A DNA stretch of 64,000 nt from Luteibacter pinisoli. GTDB lineage: Bacteria > Pseudomonadota > Gammaproteobacteria > Xanthomonadales > Rhodanobacteraceae. The stretch is taken from the NCBI RefSeq assembly GCF_006385595.1, contig NZ_CP041046.1, forward strand, positions 4,044,501 to 4,108,500. The letters run 5' to 3'. The position numbers and the translations under genes were made by a program. Of this stretch, positions 1 through 8,769 are shown one piece after another. How positions within the stretch are numbered: the stretch's first letter is position 1; every line of letters starts with the position of its first letter. Below the pieces are notes generated by a model. It did not search any database and had not been told where the DNA came from. It was given only the letters and a program-made list of their open reading frames with translations.

Positions 1-3000
1 GCCATCTACGCCAAACGACGATGCGAGCGGGCTGGTGCTGCCCACGGTTTCGCGGAAGCCGTCCAGGCGCTGGTGCTGGTACAGCGCACCCACCGCCGGC
101 GTCACCTGCCACTGCGCCGCCGAGATCGGCCAGGCCGCCTGCAACGCCGCCGAGGTGATGCTGCCATCGGGGCTGCTCGTCGCCTGGCCGATACCGGTCT
201 GGCGGGAGAGGCGATAGGTGGCCTGGGCCTGGTCGACCAGCGCCGAGACCACCAGCGAACCGGCGTTGACGAAGGCGTAGACGCCGCCATGGACGTTGTC
301 CGCATGGCCGAAGCCGCCGTTGCGGTCGTTGCCGTTGATGCGATCGACGCCGGCCTCGAGGCCCACGTGCACGATGTCACCGGCGGCGAAGTCACTGCCC
401 GCCTGCAGGCCAAAGGCCGTGCTGTTGAGGCCGTTGCTGCCGGTGATCTCGTTGCTGCTGCCGCTGTACTGCGCCCAGACGCCGGTGCCGCACGACGTCG
501 CCACGGTGTTGGAGCGGGTCGCCCCGCCATGGCCGCACGAGGCGTCGTCCGGACGCAGCGTGGCATTGAGCACGGTGGTCATTGACTGCTGGCCGGCCAG
601 GCTCGCCGCACGCATGAAGTTCGCATAGAGCGCACCGTCATGCGGTGCCACGACGACCGGGGCCGCCGGGGTCACCGGAGTCACAGGCGTCACGGGCGTC
701 ACGGGCGTCACAGGCGTTACCGGCGTCGTCGGATCCGTCGGCGTAGCCGGCGTCGTCAGCGTCAGGTTGGCCTGCGTGCCCGTGTAGCTCACCGTCGGCG
801 ACAAGGCCGTCGGCACCGAACCGCTGGACGTGGTGTTCGCAAACGTGCCGGTCAGCGCATTGGCCTGGACCAGCGTGTAGGTGCTGCTTGCGTAGGTGCC
901 GGGCGCGTAGACGAGGCTCAGCGTACCGCCAAGGGTGGCCGAACCGTTCACGAGTAGCTGCGAGGCCTCGGTCGGGGTCACGTCGATCTGCAGCGTGGCA
1001 TCCGCGTTTTGCGTGTAGTTGCCGTTGATGGTCAGCACGCCGACCGAGCCGCCCGGCCAGACCATGCCATCGCTGGTGACATCACCGTTGATGGTGCCAT
1101 GGCCGCGCAGGGTGGCGCCGCTGTCAACGGTGACGTTGCTGCTGATCGACGCCGTGGCATGGGTGTCATCACCGACAGCGAGCGTACCGGCCTGCACCGT
1201 GGTCGCGCCGCTGTACGTGTTCACGCCATTGAGCAGCAGCGTGCCGGCGCCCGTCTGCGCGAGCGTACCCGTGCCGCTGATGACCGCGCCGTAGGTCACC
1301 GTGTCGGCGCGGTTGAACGACAGCGCACCGTTGTTCACCACGTCGCCCGCCACCATGCCGGTGACACCGTTGCTGCTGACCTGCAGCGAGCCGCCGTTGA
1401 TCGTGGTGGTGCCGGTGTAAGTGTTGTTGCCTGTGAGCACCAGGGTGCCCGCACCGTCCTTGGTCAGCGAACCATTGCCGCTGAGCACGCCGTTGTACGT
1501 GCCGGTCGCCGCCTGGTTGAAGGTGAGGTTTGCGGTAGCGCCGGTCGCCGGGGCAAAGGTGACATTGCCGACGATGCTGTCCGAGTTACCCACCAGCGAG
1601 CCGCCGCTGATCGTCCACGACTGGCTGGCGTTGCCCGTGCCCGTCAGCGTCCAGGTGCTGGTGCCGGCCTTTCCGAACACGTTGAAGCCCTGGATGGCCG
1701 CACTGCTGCCCACGGCGCCCGTGGTGCCGAGGTCGAAGCTCGCGTCGGTGCTGCCGCCGAGGGTGAGCATGTCGCCACCATTGGTGCTGCCGCTGGTGCT
1801 GACGACATTGCCGGTGAAGACCGCGCCGCCTTCGACGACGAGGGTGTTGCCACCGCCACTGAAACGGATGGCGTCGGCCTGCGTGCCATCCGCCGCGACA
1901 CCGCCAGCGATGGTGCCAGCGTTATCGACCGTGGACCCGCCGGTGGAGACGACGCCCACGCCGCCCACGGCCTGCGCGCCGAGATCGGTACCGCTGGCAC
2001 CGCCGTTACCGCCGGTGATGACGCCGCTGGCCGCGTTGACCAGCATGAAGGCCGAGCCCGTCACGCCCGCGCCACCCGCGCCGCCGGCGCCCGTGGTCGC
2101 GTTGGGCGTGCTGCTGTACTTCGAGAAGCCGTTGGCGCCGCCGCTGCCACCCTGGCCGCCGATGACCTGGCCGCTGTTCTGCAGGGTGAAGCCGGTGCCG
2201 CTGATGCCCGCACCGCCAGCGCCACCCGTGCCGCCGATACCGGCGACCACCGGCGCCACGCGCACGACGGCGAGAACAGGGGCGCCGTTCTGGTACTTGC
2301 CACCGGTACCACCCATGCCACCGGTCAGCGTGCCGCTATTGGTGACGGTGAAGCCGGTGCCGGTGACGGCCGCGCCGCCGCTGCCACCGGTGCCGCTCAG
2401 GCCGCGCGTACCGCCGGTGCCATCCTGCGCATACCCATAACCGTAGCCGCCGCCATTGCCGCGATAATCACCGGTGCCGCCCGCGCCGCCCATGACGTTT
2501 CCGCTGTTGGCCACGGTGAAGCCGCTGCCGCTCACGCCCGCGCCGCCCATGCCACCGGTGCCGCCCGCACCCCCCATGCCGCCGTTGCCGCCGACATCGG
2601 TCTCGCCGTTACCGGACTGGCCGCCGAAACCGCCCTGGCCACCCTGCCCGCCCTGGCCGCCCGAGCCGCCCTGGATCGCGCCGGTATTCGTGACGGTGAA
2701 CGCCGTGCCGGTCACCGCGTCGCCAGCCTGGCCACCGGTCCCGCCCATGGCGCCGTCCTGGCCATTGCCGCCGTTACCGACGCCGTCCGCGTCAGCGCCG
2801 TCCGTGCCTGGCGTGCCGTTGAGGCCGTAAGCGCCGTTGCCACCGACCAGAACTCCGCCGTTGACGAGGGTGAACTGGTCGCCCGACACGGTAGCGACAG
2901 GCGGTTGCCCGCTGTCGCCCTGGATGCCGTAGAGCACCGGCGCGCCCGGGCCGCCATCCAGCACGAGCGAGCTGCCCGCCTGCATCGTCACGGCGCCCTC

Positions 3001-4347
3001 GAATTCGTTATTCGTACCAGCCAGTTCGAGCGTGCCAGCCGTCACAAGCCAGTTGCTCGCGCGGTAGTTGTTGTCACCCGTGAGCGTCCACGTACTCGTG
3101 CCCGCCTTGACGAAGCTCTCGAAGCCCTGGAAGGTCGCGCCGCTGCCGTAGTAGTTCACGGTGCCGACGTCGAGGCTGGCATTGGCGCTGCCGCCCAGGG
3201 TCAGGGTGTCACCGCCGCCGCTGACGACGTTACCGACGAATTGGTAACCCGCCTCGAGGATGAGGTTGTTGTTGCCGCCGATGAGTTCCATGGCATTGGC
3301 CTGCGTGCCATCGCCATTCAGGCCGCCGCCGATGAGGCCGCTGTTGGTGATCGTCGAACCGCCGGTGGAAATGACGCCGACGCCACCGGCGCCACCGACG
3401 CCAGCCGTGCCGGACACGCCGACGACGCCGCCACCCGGCGCGCCCGGCAGGCCACCCACGCCACCTGCGCCACCAAGGCCACCGTTTCCACCCGTGATCG
3501 TGCCGCTATTGGTCAGGACGAAGCCTGCGCCGCTGACAGCGGCACCACCGTTGCCACCCGCGCCACCGCTACCGCCACTACCGCCGCGACCCGCGGCGCC
3601 CATCCCATACCACCCTTGATCGCCGCCCCTGCCACCGTTGCCGCCGTTGCCACCGTTGCCGCCATTGCCTCCGGTCAGCGTGCCGGTGTTGGTCAGGGCG
3701 AACGACGAGCCGCCGACCGCGACGGCACCCTGGCCGCCCGCGCCGCCCGCGCCCGCTTTGCCACCGTTCGCCGCGTTGCTGTACTTGTAGCCATTCCGGC
3801 CGCCAGCGCCACCCAAGCCACCCACGCCACCCGCGCCACCCTTGCCACCGCTGACCGATCCGCTGTTCACCAGCGAGAAGCCAGCGCCATTCAGGCCCAT
3901 GCCACCGGCACCGCCGGCGCCCGCCGCGCCACCGTTGCCACCCGGCGAGTTGTTGCCGGTGTAGATGCCCACGGTGCCGCTGCCACCCATGCCGCCCGCG
4001 CCGCCGAGCACCTGCCCGGTCGTGGTCGACGGGAACGTCGGGCCAGGCAACGCATTGCCGCCCGCCGCGCCACTGCCGCCATTGGGGCCGCCGTCCTGCC
4101 CCGGCGTGCCCACGAACACATCGGCGACGGGACCACCCGGGGCGGCCTGTGCCGTCGTCGGCGCCAGCGTCAGCGCCACGCCTGCCAGCAGCACGCTCAA
4201 CGCACCCGCGAGCGGACGCATGGCGAGCGGCGGGGTGCGATCCGACGCGTGGGCCACGGCACCGCCGCGCGCGCTGTTTGCCAGCTCAGACGCCACCTGC
4301 ATGACGCCAACGGCCTTATTCCATACCAAACGATACATACGATTCAT
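1..4347 (-). CDS. Autotransporter (type Va) with glycine-rich PGRS-like passenger, 3' end cut by window
   Basis: Secreted or surface-displayed autotransporter; 1449 residues are visible and the frame is open to base 1, so the last barrel strands are missing. The N-terminus (MNRMYRLVWNKAVGVMQVAS) is a classic extended signal peptide region, with a hydrophobic core near residues 45-64 and a likely cut after TAQA (residue 68). Two Gly-Gly-X/Gly-X-Gly blocks (about residues 70-330 and 480-760) resemble mycobacterial PE_PGRS proteins. They alternate with beta-helix segments holding autotransporter-associated strand repeats such as GAGTLVLTGNNTYTGTT (about 964-980). A Val-Thr-Pro linker (about 1208-1227) precedes the C-terminal barrel (from about 1235). 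A GGGGGCC stretch lies 5-12 bases before the ATG. Family assignment is firm; the passenger function is unknown, adhesion being the usual guess. Confidence 0.9.
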   Translation of the reverse strand, partial: MNRMYRLVWNKAVGVMQVASELANSARGGAVAHASDRTPPLAMRPLAGALSVLLAGVALTLAPTTAQAAPGGPVADVFVGTPGQDGGPNGGSGAAGGNALPGPTFPSTTTGQVLGGAGGMGGSGTVGIYTGNNSPGGNGGAAGAGGAGGMGLNGAGFSLVNSGSVSGGKGGAGGVGGLGGAGGRNGYKYSNAANGGKAGAGGAGGQGAVAVGGSSFALTNTGTLTGGNGGNGGNGGNGGRGGDQGWYGMGAAGRGGSGGSGGAGGNGGAAVSGAGFVLTNSGTITGGNGGLGGAGGVGGLPGAPGGGVVGVSGTAGVGGAGGVGVISTGGSTITNSGLIGGGLNGDGTQANAMELIGGNNNLILEAGYQFVGNVVSGGGDTLTLGGSANASLDVGTVNYYGSGATFQGFESFVKAGTSTWTLTGDNNYRASNWLVTAGTLELAGTNNEFEGAVTMQAGSSLVLDGGPGAPVLYGIQGDSGQPPVATVSGDQFTLVNGGVLVGGNGAYGLNGTPGTDGADADGVGNGGNGQDGAMGGTGGQAGDAVTGTAFTVTNTGAIQGGSGGQGGQGGQGGFGGQSGNGETDVGGNGGMGGAGGTGGMGGAGVSGSGFTVANSGNVMGGAGGTGDYRGNGGGYGYGYAQDGTGGTRGLSGTGGSGGAAVTGTGFTVTNSGTLTGGMGGTGGKYQNGAPVLAVVRVAPVVAGIGGTGGAGGAGISGTGFTLQNSGQVIGGQGGSGGANGFSKYSSTPNATTGAGGAGGAGVTGSAFMLVNAASGVITGGNGGASGTDLGAQAVGGVGVVSTGGSTVDNAGTIAGGVAADGTQADAIRFSGGGNTLVVEGGAVFTGNVVSTSGSTNGGDMLTLGGSTDASFDLGTTGAVGSSAAIQGFNVFGKAGTSTWTLTGTGNASQSWTISGGSLVGNSDSIVGNVTFAPATGATANLTFNQAATGTYNGVLSGNGSLTKDGAGTLVLTGNNTYTGTTTINGGSLQVSSNGVTGMVAGDVVNNGALSFNRADTVTYGAVISGTGTLAQTGAGTLLLNGVNTYSGATTVQAGTLAVGDDTHATASISSNVTVDSGATLRGHGTINGDVTSDGMVWPGGSVGVLTINGNYTQNADATLQIDVTPTEASQLLVNGSATLGGTLSLVYAPGTYASSTYTLVQANALTGTFANTTSSGSVPTALSPTVSYTGTQANLTLTTPATPTDPTTPVTPVTPVTPVTPVTPVTPAAPVVVAPHDGALYANFMRAASLAGQQSMTTVLNATLRPDDASCGHGGATRSNTVATSCGTGVWAQYSGSSNEITGSNGLNSTAFGLQAGSDFAAGDIVHVGLEAGVDRINGNDRNGGFGHADNVHGGVYAFVNAGSLVVSALVDQAQATYRLSRQTGIGQATSSPDGSITSAALQAAWPISAAQWQVTPAVGALYQHQRLDGFRETVGSTSPLASSFGVDG
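667..724. repeat. 9-bp tandem repeat encoding the Val-Thr-Pro linker
   Basis: About six near-identical copies of a 9-base unit (consensus GTCACNGGC on the + strand) lie head to tail here. On the minus strand they encode a repeated Thr-Pro-Val tripeptide joining the passenger to the barrel of the autotransporter. As the unit is a multiple of three, copy-number change would alter linker length without breaking the frame. Confidence 0.8.
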
Positions 4348-4405
4348 GGATAGGGCCCCCTGTGGCCCGTCGAACGAGATGGACGTGCTTTCGGTGCGGT
4401 GCGCG

Positions 4406-5221
4406 TCAGACGACGCGGACACCGCGAGGATTCAGTGACGGATCGAGCCAGAAGGCGTCGTTTTCGAAACGACGGAAAACGTCCGGCGGAAGCACGCTCA
4501 TGCGCTCGCGCACGGCGATCTTCCGGCGTACTTCGTGCAGGCCCGGCGTGCCGACCCGCTGGTCGAACTCGTCGGCCTGGTAGCTGATGTTGTCGAGGTC
4601 GTGCGCGTACGGCGTCTCGCCGATGAAGTCGTAAACGGCGGCGATGGCACGTGCCGGATCGCTGACCAGCGTTTCGTACTGCAGCAGCATCAGGCTGCCG
4701 GCTTCGTCGCCGTAAAAGGCTTCCTTCAGCGCGTTATACGGGCCACCGACCAGGCCTTCGCCGTTGGCCAGCGCATCGGCGCGGGAATACACCGTGCCGC
4801 CGGGCTGGTAGTTGAACAGCGAGGATGGCAGCAGGGTGTTCTTGCGCACGAGCTGCTCCACGCTGTCGATGATCCACGACATGTGGCGCACGCATGCGAT
4901 GACCTTCCCGTGCGGGAACAGCAGGCGCAGGTGGCGCATCTTGGCGCACCAGCCGCGGTTCGTATCAAAGACGACGTCGGCCTCGTATTCGGGACCGTAA
5001 TAGGATTCGAACAGGCTCGCCAGCATGCGCTGGCGCTGTGCGTCGCTGACGAACACCGCGTACTCGTTGCTTCCACTCAGCTCACCCTGCAAGGTGTTGA
5101 AGGCACCGCATAGTGGCCCGCTCATATCCGCATGGAACCGCGGGTTCTGCCGCAAAATGGCCGAGAGCAACGTGGACCCGGACCTTGGCAGGCCCGAGAT
5201 AAAGTGAAACCGGCGCGTCAT
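4406..5221 (-). CDS. Sulfotransferase family protein
   Basis: Predicted PAPS-dependent sulfotransferase of 271 residues. The N-terminal motif SGLPRSGSTLL (residues 9-19) is the P-loop-like 5'-phosphosulfate binding loop that starts these enzymes. A later VRHMSWIIDSV segment (about residues 110-120) sits where the 3'-phosphate site is expected. No signal peptide or membrane segment is visible, so it should act in the cytoplasm; the acceptor cannot be read from sequence. It lies 58 bases upstream of the autotransporter on the same strand, and the genes that make its co-substrate (cysD, cysNC) begin 2.6 kb away. The ATG follows a GGGGGA Shine-Dalgarno sequence embedded beside a short G/C hairpin. 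It could modify a glycan, lipid or small molecule. Confidence 0.85.
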   Translation of the reverse strand: MTRRFHFISGLPRSGSTLLSAILRQNPRFHADMSGPLCGAFNTLQGELSGSNEYAVFVSDAQRQRMLASLFESYYGPEYEADVVFDTNRGWCAKMRHLRLLFPHGKVIACVRHMSWIIDSVEQLVRKNTLLPSSLFNYQPGGTVYSRADALANGEGLVGGPYNALKEAFYGDEAGSLMLLQYETLVSDPARAIAAVYDFIGETPYAHDLDNISYQADEFDQRVGTPGLHEVRRKIAVRERMSVLPPDVFRRFENDAFWLDPSLNPRGVRVV

Positions 5222-5235
5222 CGTTCCCCCTGACG

Positions 5236-5252
5236 GGGGCTTGGACCCCCTT
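5236..5252 (-). promoter_or_regulatory. GGGGG/CCCCC hairpin in the sulfotransferase leader
   Basis: A five-pair G/C stem (GGGGG, loop TCCAAG, CCCCC on the minus strand) sits directly upstream of the GGGGGA ribosome-binding sequence of the sulfotransferase. The C arm could also pair with the Shine-Dalgarno run, so a translational effect is possible. This is structure seen by eye only. Confidence 0.35.
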
Positions 5253-5297
5253 GGCTCAGACCCGAATGAGACTGAGTGCCCGTTTTTGTGATGCAGT

Positions 5298-5326
5298 TAG
5301 CATTTTTATTGGGCTAAGGAATGCTA
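5298..5326. promoter_or_regulatory. Inverted repeat TAGCATT...AATGCTA upstream of the sulfotransferase
   Basis: A perfect 7-base inverted repeat with a 15-base spacer lies in an AT-rich patch (about 5281-5327) that contrasts with the GC-rich surroundings. It is in the 178-base gap between the AraC-type regulator and the sulfotransferase, so an operator or promoter region is plausible. No regulator can be assigned from sequence. Confidence 0.35.
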
Positions 5327-5399
5327 GGGGTGGCAGGCATCCGGGGACATGTCTGGGCGTCCCATTTGCGCGACGCACGTGCCAGAACGCGATTTACCG

Positions 5400-6398
5400 T
5401 CACATGATTTCGGCAAGGGCGCTGTCCCACAGCCGCACCATCATCGCCACCGATGACACCTGCGTGCCGCGGCCGCTGGCCGTGCGGTATGCGCCGGGCG
5501 AAATGCCGAAGGCCTGCTTGAACAGCCGGCCTGCGTGGCTTTCGCTGGAGAAGCCCAGCGTGGGCGCCAGTTCGGCCAGCGATTGCCGGTCGCAGCCGCG
5601 GTCATCCAGGCGTTTGCGCAGCTGATCCAGACGGCACATCTGGATAAAGCGGGCGACACCTCCCTGGGGCTCGAACAGGCGGTACAGCGCCGCTCGCGAC
5701 ATGCCCGTGGCGGCGAGGATGTGCTGCACCGAGAAGCTGGCGTCGGCGATGTGGGCATCCACCAGGCGTCGCACGGTGTGCCGGCGCACGTGTTCCTGCC
5801 GGTAGAAGTCCGACCGCGCCGTGGAGCCCACGGGGTTGATGGCGACGGAAAGCAGGTCGACCAGGGTGCGCGTGATGGCGGCATGCGCGGCCGGCGCCAG
5901 GTCGGCCACCTGCTGCACCAGCGCGCGAAGGACCGAGGTGAGCAGCGCGCCGTGGCGTGCGCTGATGCAGTGCCCGTGCAGCCCATCCACGTCGCCCACC
6001 GCCGCGCGCATGGCCTCGCGCGCCAGGCTGACGGTAATCAGCTGCACCGCGTCGGCGCCGCTTTCCATCGGCTCACGCGTGTCGAGCACGAGCGTCTGGC
6101 CCGCCTTGATGGTCTTCGGCGCGCCAAAGCGGCCACCGTGAAGCTCACCGCTCACCACGTGGTGGAGCACGAAATGGTCGAAGCCGTCGCGGGCGATGCG
6201 CTCGCTGCGGTAATGCCGCACGCCGCCGAACTCCCGGGCGAACAGCAGGTAGCGATCAAGACGCCAGCTACGCACGCGGGCGAAGAACGGCGAGGCCAAC
6301 GGTTCCACGTCGGCACCCTGCGCATACAACTGGCGGTACTGCTCGAACGCGTCGCCCGGCACCAGCGCGCTGCTATCGAAGGCGAAGAGCTCGCTCAT
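5400..6398 (-). CDS. AraC-family transcriptional regulator
   Basis: DNA-binding regulator of 332 residues. The C-terminal third carries the double helix-turn-helix of the AraC/XylS family: a first helix pair around FSVQHILAATGMSRAALYRLF and a second around LAELAPTLGFSSESHAGRLF, followed by the family signature FGISPGAYR. The N-terminal part resembles the AraC-type effector-binding region. I chose the ATG at 6398 (MSELFAF) because it overlaps the stop of the MFS gene as ATGA; an upstream in-frame start would lengthen the protein into the transporter frame. Translational coupling to the MFS gene suggests that this protein controls export or uptake of the transporter's substrate. That link is inference from context. 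Confidence 0.88.
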   Translation of the reverse strand: MSELFAFDSSALVPGDAFEQYRQLYAQGADVEPLASPFFARVRSWRLDRYLLFAREFGGVRHYRSERIARDGFDHFVLHHVVSGELHGGRFGAPKTIKAGQTLVLDTREPMESGADAVQLITVSLAREAMRAAVGDVDGLHGHCISARHGALLTSVLRALVQQVADLAPAAHAAITRTLVDLLSVAINPVGSTARSDFYRQEHVRRHTVRRLVDAHIADASFSVQHILAATGMSRAALYRLFEPQGGVARFIQMCRLDQLRKRLDDRGCDRQSLAELAPTLGFSSESHAGRLFKQAFGISPGAYRTASGRGTQVSSVAMMVRLWDSALAEIM

Positions 6399-7675
6399 GC
6401 GGCCACCCCGGTGGCGGCGCGACGCCATCCCCGCGACGCCACCATGGCGGTCAGCATGCCTACCAGCGCCGCGGTAGCACATACCTTAAAGAGCGCCAGT
6501 GACAGCCCGTTGCCGCCCATGCCAAGGCCGTCGCTCACGATGCCGCCCATCAGGGGACCCAGGCCCGCGCCGGCGACGGTGACGAACGCAAGGAAGACGC
6601 GCAGCCCCACGTCGCGGGCGGGCTTCGCCAGCATCAGCGGGAAGCCGGCCAGCGCGGCGACCGCCCCGGTACCGCCAGCCAGCGAGGCGAGCGCCAGCAG
6701 CGCACAGGCCGTGGCCGCCGACGGCGCACGCGGCAGCATCCACAGTACGGGAAGGATGAGCAGCAGCGCGCTCGCGGTGATGGCCATCGGCGTGAGGCGA
6801 TGGCCGCGCCGGTCCACCAGCGCGCCGGCAAGCAGGTGACCCAGAGGCGACGCCACCAGCAACGCCAGGCCGAACGTCAGCGCCGCCGCGCCCGGCGAGA
6901 GTCCCTGCTCCCGGTGCAACACGGAGGGCGCCCATGCGCCAAGGCCCTGCACGATCAGCACACTGGCGGCGGCAGCACACAGATAGGCGGCCATCAACGT
7001 GGGCTGCTGGCGAAACGCCCCGGCGAGGCGACCCGGCCCCTGCGCGGGCAATGCCGGCACGACGGGTACGGCCGTCCGGGTCAGGAGCAGCAGGAGCATC
7101 AGCGCGAGGTTCGGGCCGGCCATGACCAGGAAGAGGAGTCGCCAGTGCGTGGGCGTCGTCGACGGCGACCACCGCTCCAGCAGCGCGAGGAACGCACCAC
7201 CGGCCAGGAGCGCCAGGCCACGCCCGATCACCGCGGCGGCCGTGAACACCGCGATGGCCCGGCCACGCTGCGCCGGCACCGCGCACTCCACGACCAGGCC
7301 GAGTGCCAGCGGCACGTACGCCGCTTGCCCCAGCCCCATCAACGCCCGACCTGCCAGGAGCGCACCGATGTGCGTGCCAACGGCAAAGACGAGCATCCCG
7401 ACCACCCACAGCGCAATGCAGCCGGCGGCGAGGCGCAGGCGATGACGGGAGTGGGCCAGGCGCCAGCTCACGAGCAAGCCCACGACATAAAGAGCAACGA
7501 ATGCGGGGCCGTCGAGCAGGCCAAGCTGGGTATCCGAAAATCCCATGCTGGTTTTGAGCAGGGCTGCGACCACGGCCGGAAGGCTGCGATCGGCGAAGGC
7601 CATGCCATGGCCGAGTGCGAGTACGGCAAGCAGCGAGCCCGGCAAGTGGGCCGGCGTCGAAATGGTGTTGGACAA
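6395..7675 (-). CDS. Major facilitator superfamily transporter
   Basis: Inner-membrane secondary transporter of 426 residues with about twelve hydrophobic segments. The N-terminus (HGMAFADRSLPAVVAALLKTSMG) and the following topology match MFS permeases of the kind often annotated as spinster-like or hexuronate-type. A short basic loop (RLAHSRHRLRL) sits between helices 2 and 3 where the MFS motif A is expected. It is the first gene of a two-gene unit with the downstream AraC regulator (4-base ATGA overlap) and is divergent from cysD across 176 bases. Substrate is unknown. The gap to cysD holds an AT-rich stretch (7740-7755) that could carry the promoter of this unit. Confidence 0.85.
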   Translation of the reverse strand: MSNTISTPAHLPGSLLAVLALGHGMAFADRSLPAVVAALLKTSMGFSDTQLGLLDGPAFVALYVVGLLVSWRLAHSRHRLRLAAGCIALWVVGMLVFAVGTHIGALLAGRALMGLGQAAYVPLALGLVVECAVPAQRGRAIAVFTAAAVIGRGLALLAGGAFLALLERWSPSTTPTHWRLLFLVMAGPNLALMLLLLLTRTAVPVVPALPAQGPGRLAGAFRQQPTLMAAYLCAAAASVLIVQGLGAWAPSVLHREQGLSPGAAALTFGLALLVASPLGHLLAGALVDRRGHRLTPMAITASALLLILPVLWMLPRAPSAATACALLALASLAGGTGAVAALAGFPLMLAKPARDVGLRVFLAFVTVAGAGLGPLMGGIVSDGLGMGGNGLSLALFKVCATAALVGMLTAMVASRGWRRAATGVAA

Positions 7676-7851
7676 ACGGATCCCCTGGACCCGCCCCGCC
7701 CTCCCCGGGCGCCGATGACGATGTCACTGTCTATGTCTGCGTTTCGATCATAGCAATACACGCGAGCGAGATTGTCTACGCCCACATGACGGGCATGTCG
7801 ATGCGTGAAGAGCCGGTGCTACCATCGATGCAAAGGGGACCTATTTTTCGC

Positions 7852-8769
7852 ATGGCTCAGCATTTTTCTGCCGAATCCGCTCGACTCGACGCGCTCGAGG
7901 CCGAAAGCATCCACATCATCAGGGAAGTGGCGGCCTCATTCCGTCGCCCGGTGATGCTGTATTCGATCGGCAAGGATTCGACCGTGCTGCTGCACCTGAT
8001 GCGAAAGGCCTTCGCGCCGGCGGCACCGACGATTCCCCTTTTGCATGTCGACACCACCTGGAAGTTCGCCGAGATGATCGCCTTCCGCGATCGCGTGGCG
8101 GCGCAGGCCGACATCCGCCTGCACGTTCATATCAATGAAGAAGGGATGCGCCAGGGCGTCTCGCCACTCACCCACGGCGCCACGGTGCACACCCACGTCA
8201 TGAAGACCGAGGCGCTGAAGCAGGCGCTGGATCATTTCGGCTTTGACGCGGCATTGGGCGGCGCGCGGCGTGACGAGGAAAAGTCTCGAGCCAAGGAACG
8301 CGTGTTCTCATTCCGGACCGCGCGCCATCGCTGGGATCCACGCCAGCAGCGCCCCGAGCTGTGGAACCTCTACAACACGCATATTCACAAAGGTGAAAGC
8401 GTGCGCGTCTTTCCCCTCTCCAACTGGACGGAGCTGGACGTGTGGCGCTACATCCGCCGCGAATCCATTGAGGTGGTGCCCCTGTATTTTGCGAAGAAGC
8501 GGCCCGTCGTCGAGCGCGACGGCGCCTTGATCATGGTCGACGACGAGCGCCTCGCGCTCCGCGACGGCGAAGTGGTGGTCGAGCGCATGGTGCGCTTTCG
8601 CACGCTGGGCGACTATCCCTTGACGGGCGCCATGGAATCGACGGCCTCGACACTGGACGCCATCATCGCGGAGATGGAAGCCTCGCGCCGTTCGGAACGG
8701 CAAGGGCGCGTGATCGACCACGATCCCGCCGCGTCGATGGAGCGCAAGAAGCAGGAGGGCTATTTCTGA
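7852..8769 (+). CDS. cysD: Sulfate adenylyltransferase small subunit CysD
   Basis: Catalytic subunit of ATP sulfurylase, which with CysN converts sulfate and ATP to adenosine phosphosulfate. The PP-loop motif SIGKDS is at residues 38-43, followed by the conserved HVDTTWKF, FGARRDEEKSRAKER-like and RFRTLG blocks. The protein ends KKQEGYF, as CysD proteins typically do. With the ATG at 7852 it is 305 residues, matching the family (about 300); an AAAGGGGA sequence lies 12 bases upstream. In-frame starts farther up (7828, 7798) would add residues not typical of CysD. It overlaps cysNC by one base (TGATG), which indicates coupled translation of the two partners. Confidence 0.97.
   Translation: MAQHFSAESARLDALEAESIHIIREVAASFRRPVMLYSIGKDSTVLLHLMRKAFAPAAPTIPLLHVDTTWKFAEMIAFRDRVAAQADIRLHVHINEEGMRQGVSPLTHGATVHTHVMKTEALKQALDHFGFDAALGGARRDEEKSRAKERVFSFRTARHRWDPRQQRPELWNLYNTHIHKGESVRVFPLSNWTELDVWRYIRRESIEVVPLYFAKKRPVVERDGALIMVDDERLALRDGEVVVERMVRFRTLGDYPLTGAMESTASTLDAIIAEMEASRRSERQGRVIDHDPAASMERKKQEGYF

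Noticed and set aside
2060..4110. CRISPR-like or satellite array in the glycine-repeat region
   Set aside because: Repeats are codon-level GGX repeats inside one long coding frame, with no constant spacer or direct repeat of uniform length.
1009..4353. A 1114-codon open frame on the + strand over the autotransporter gene
   Set aside because: It is the antisense frame of a repetitive GC-rich gene; its predicted protein is a low-complexity Ala/Arg/Asp/Val mix with no family match, while the minus frame has a signal peptide, beta-helix and linker.
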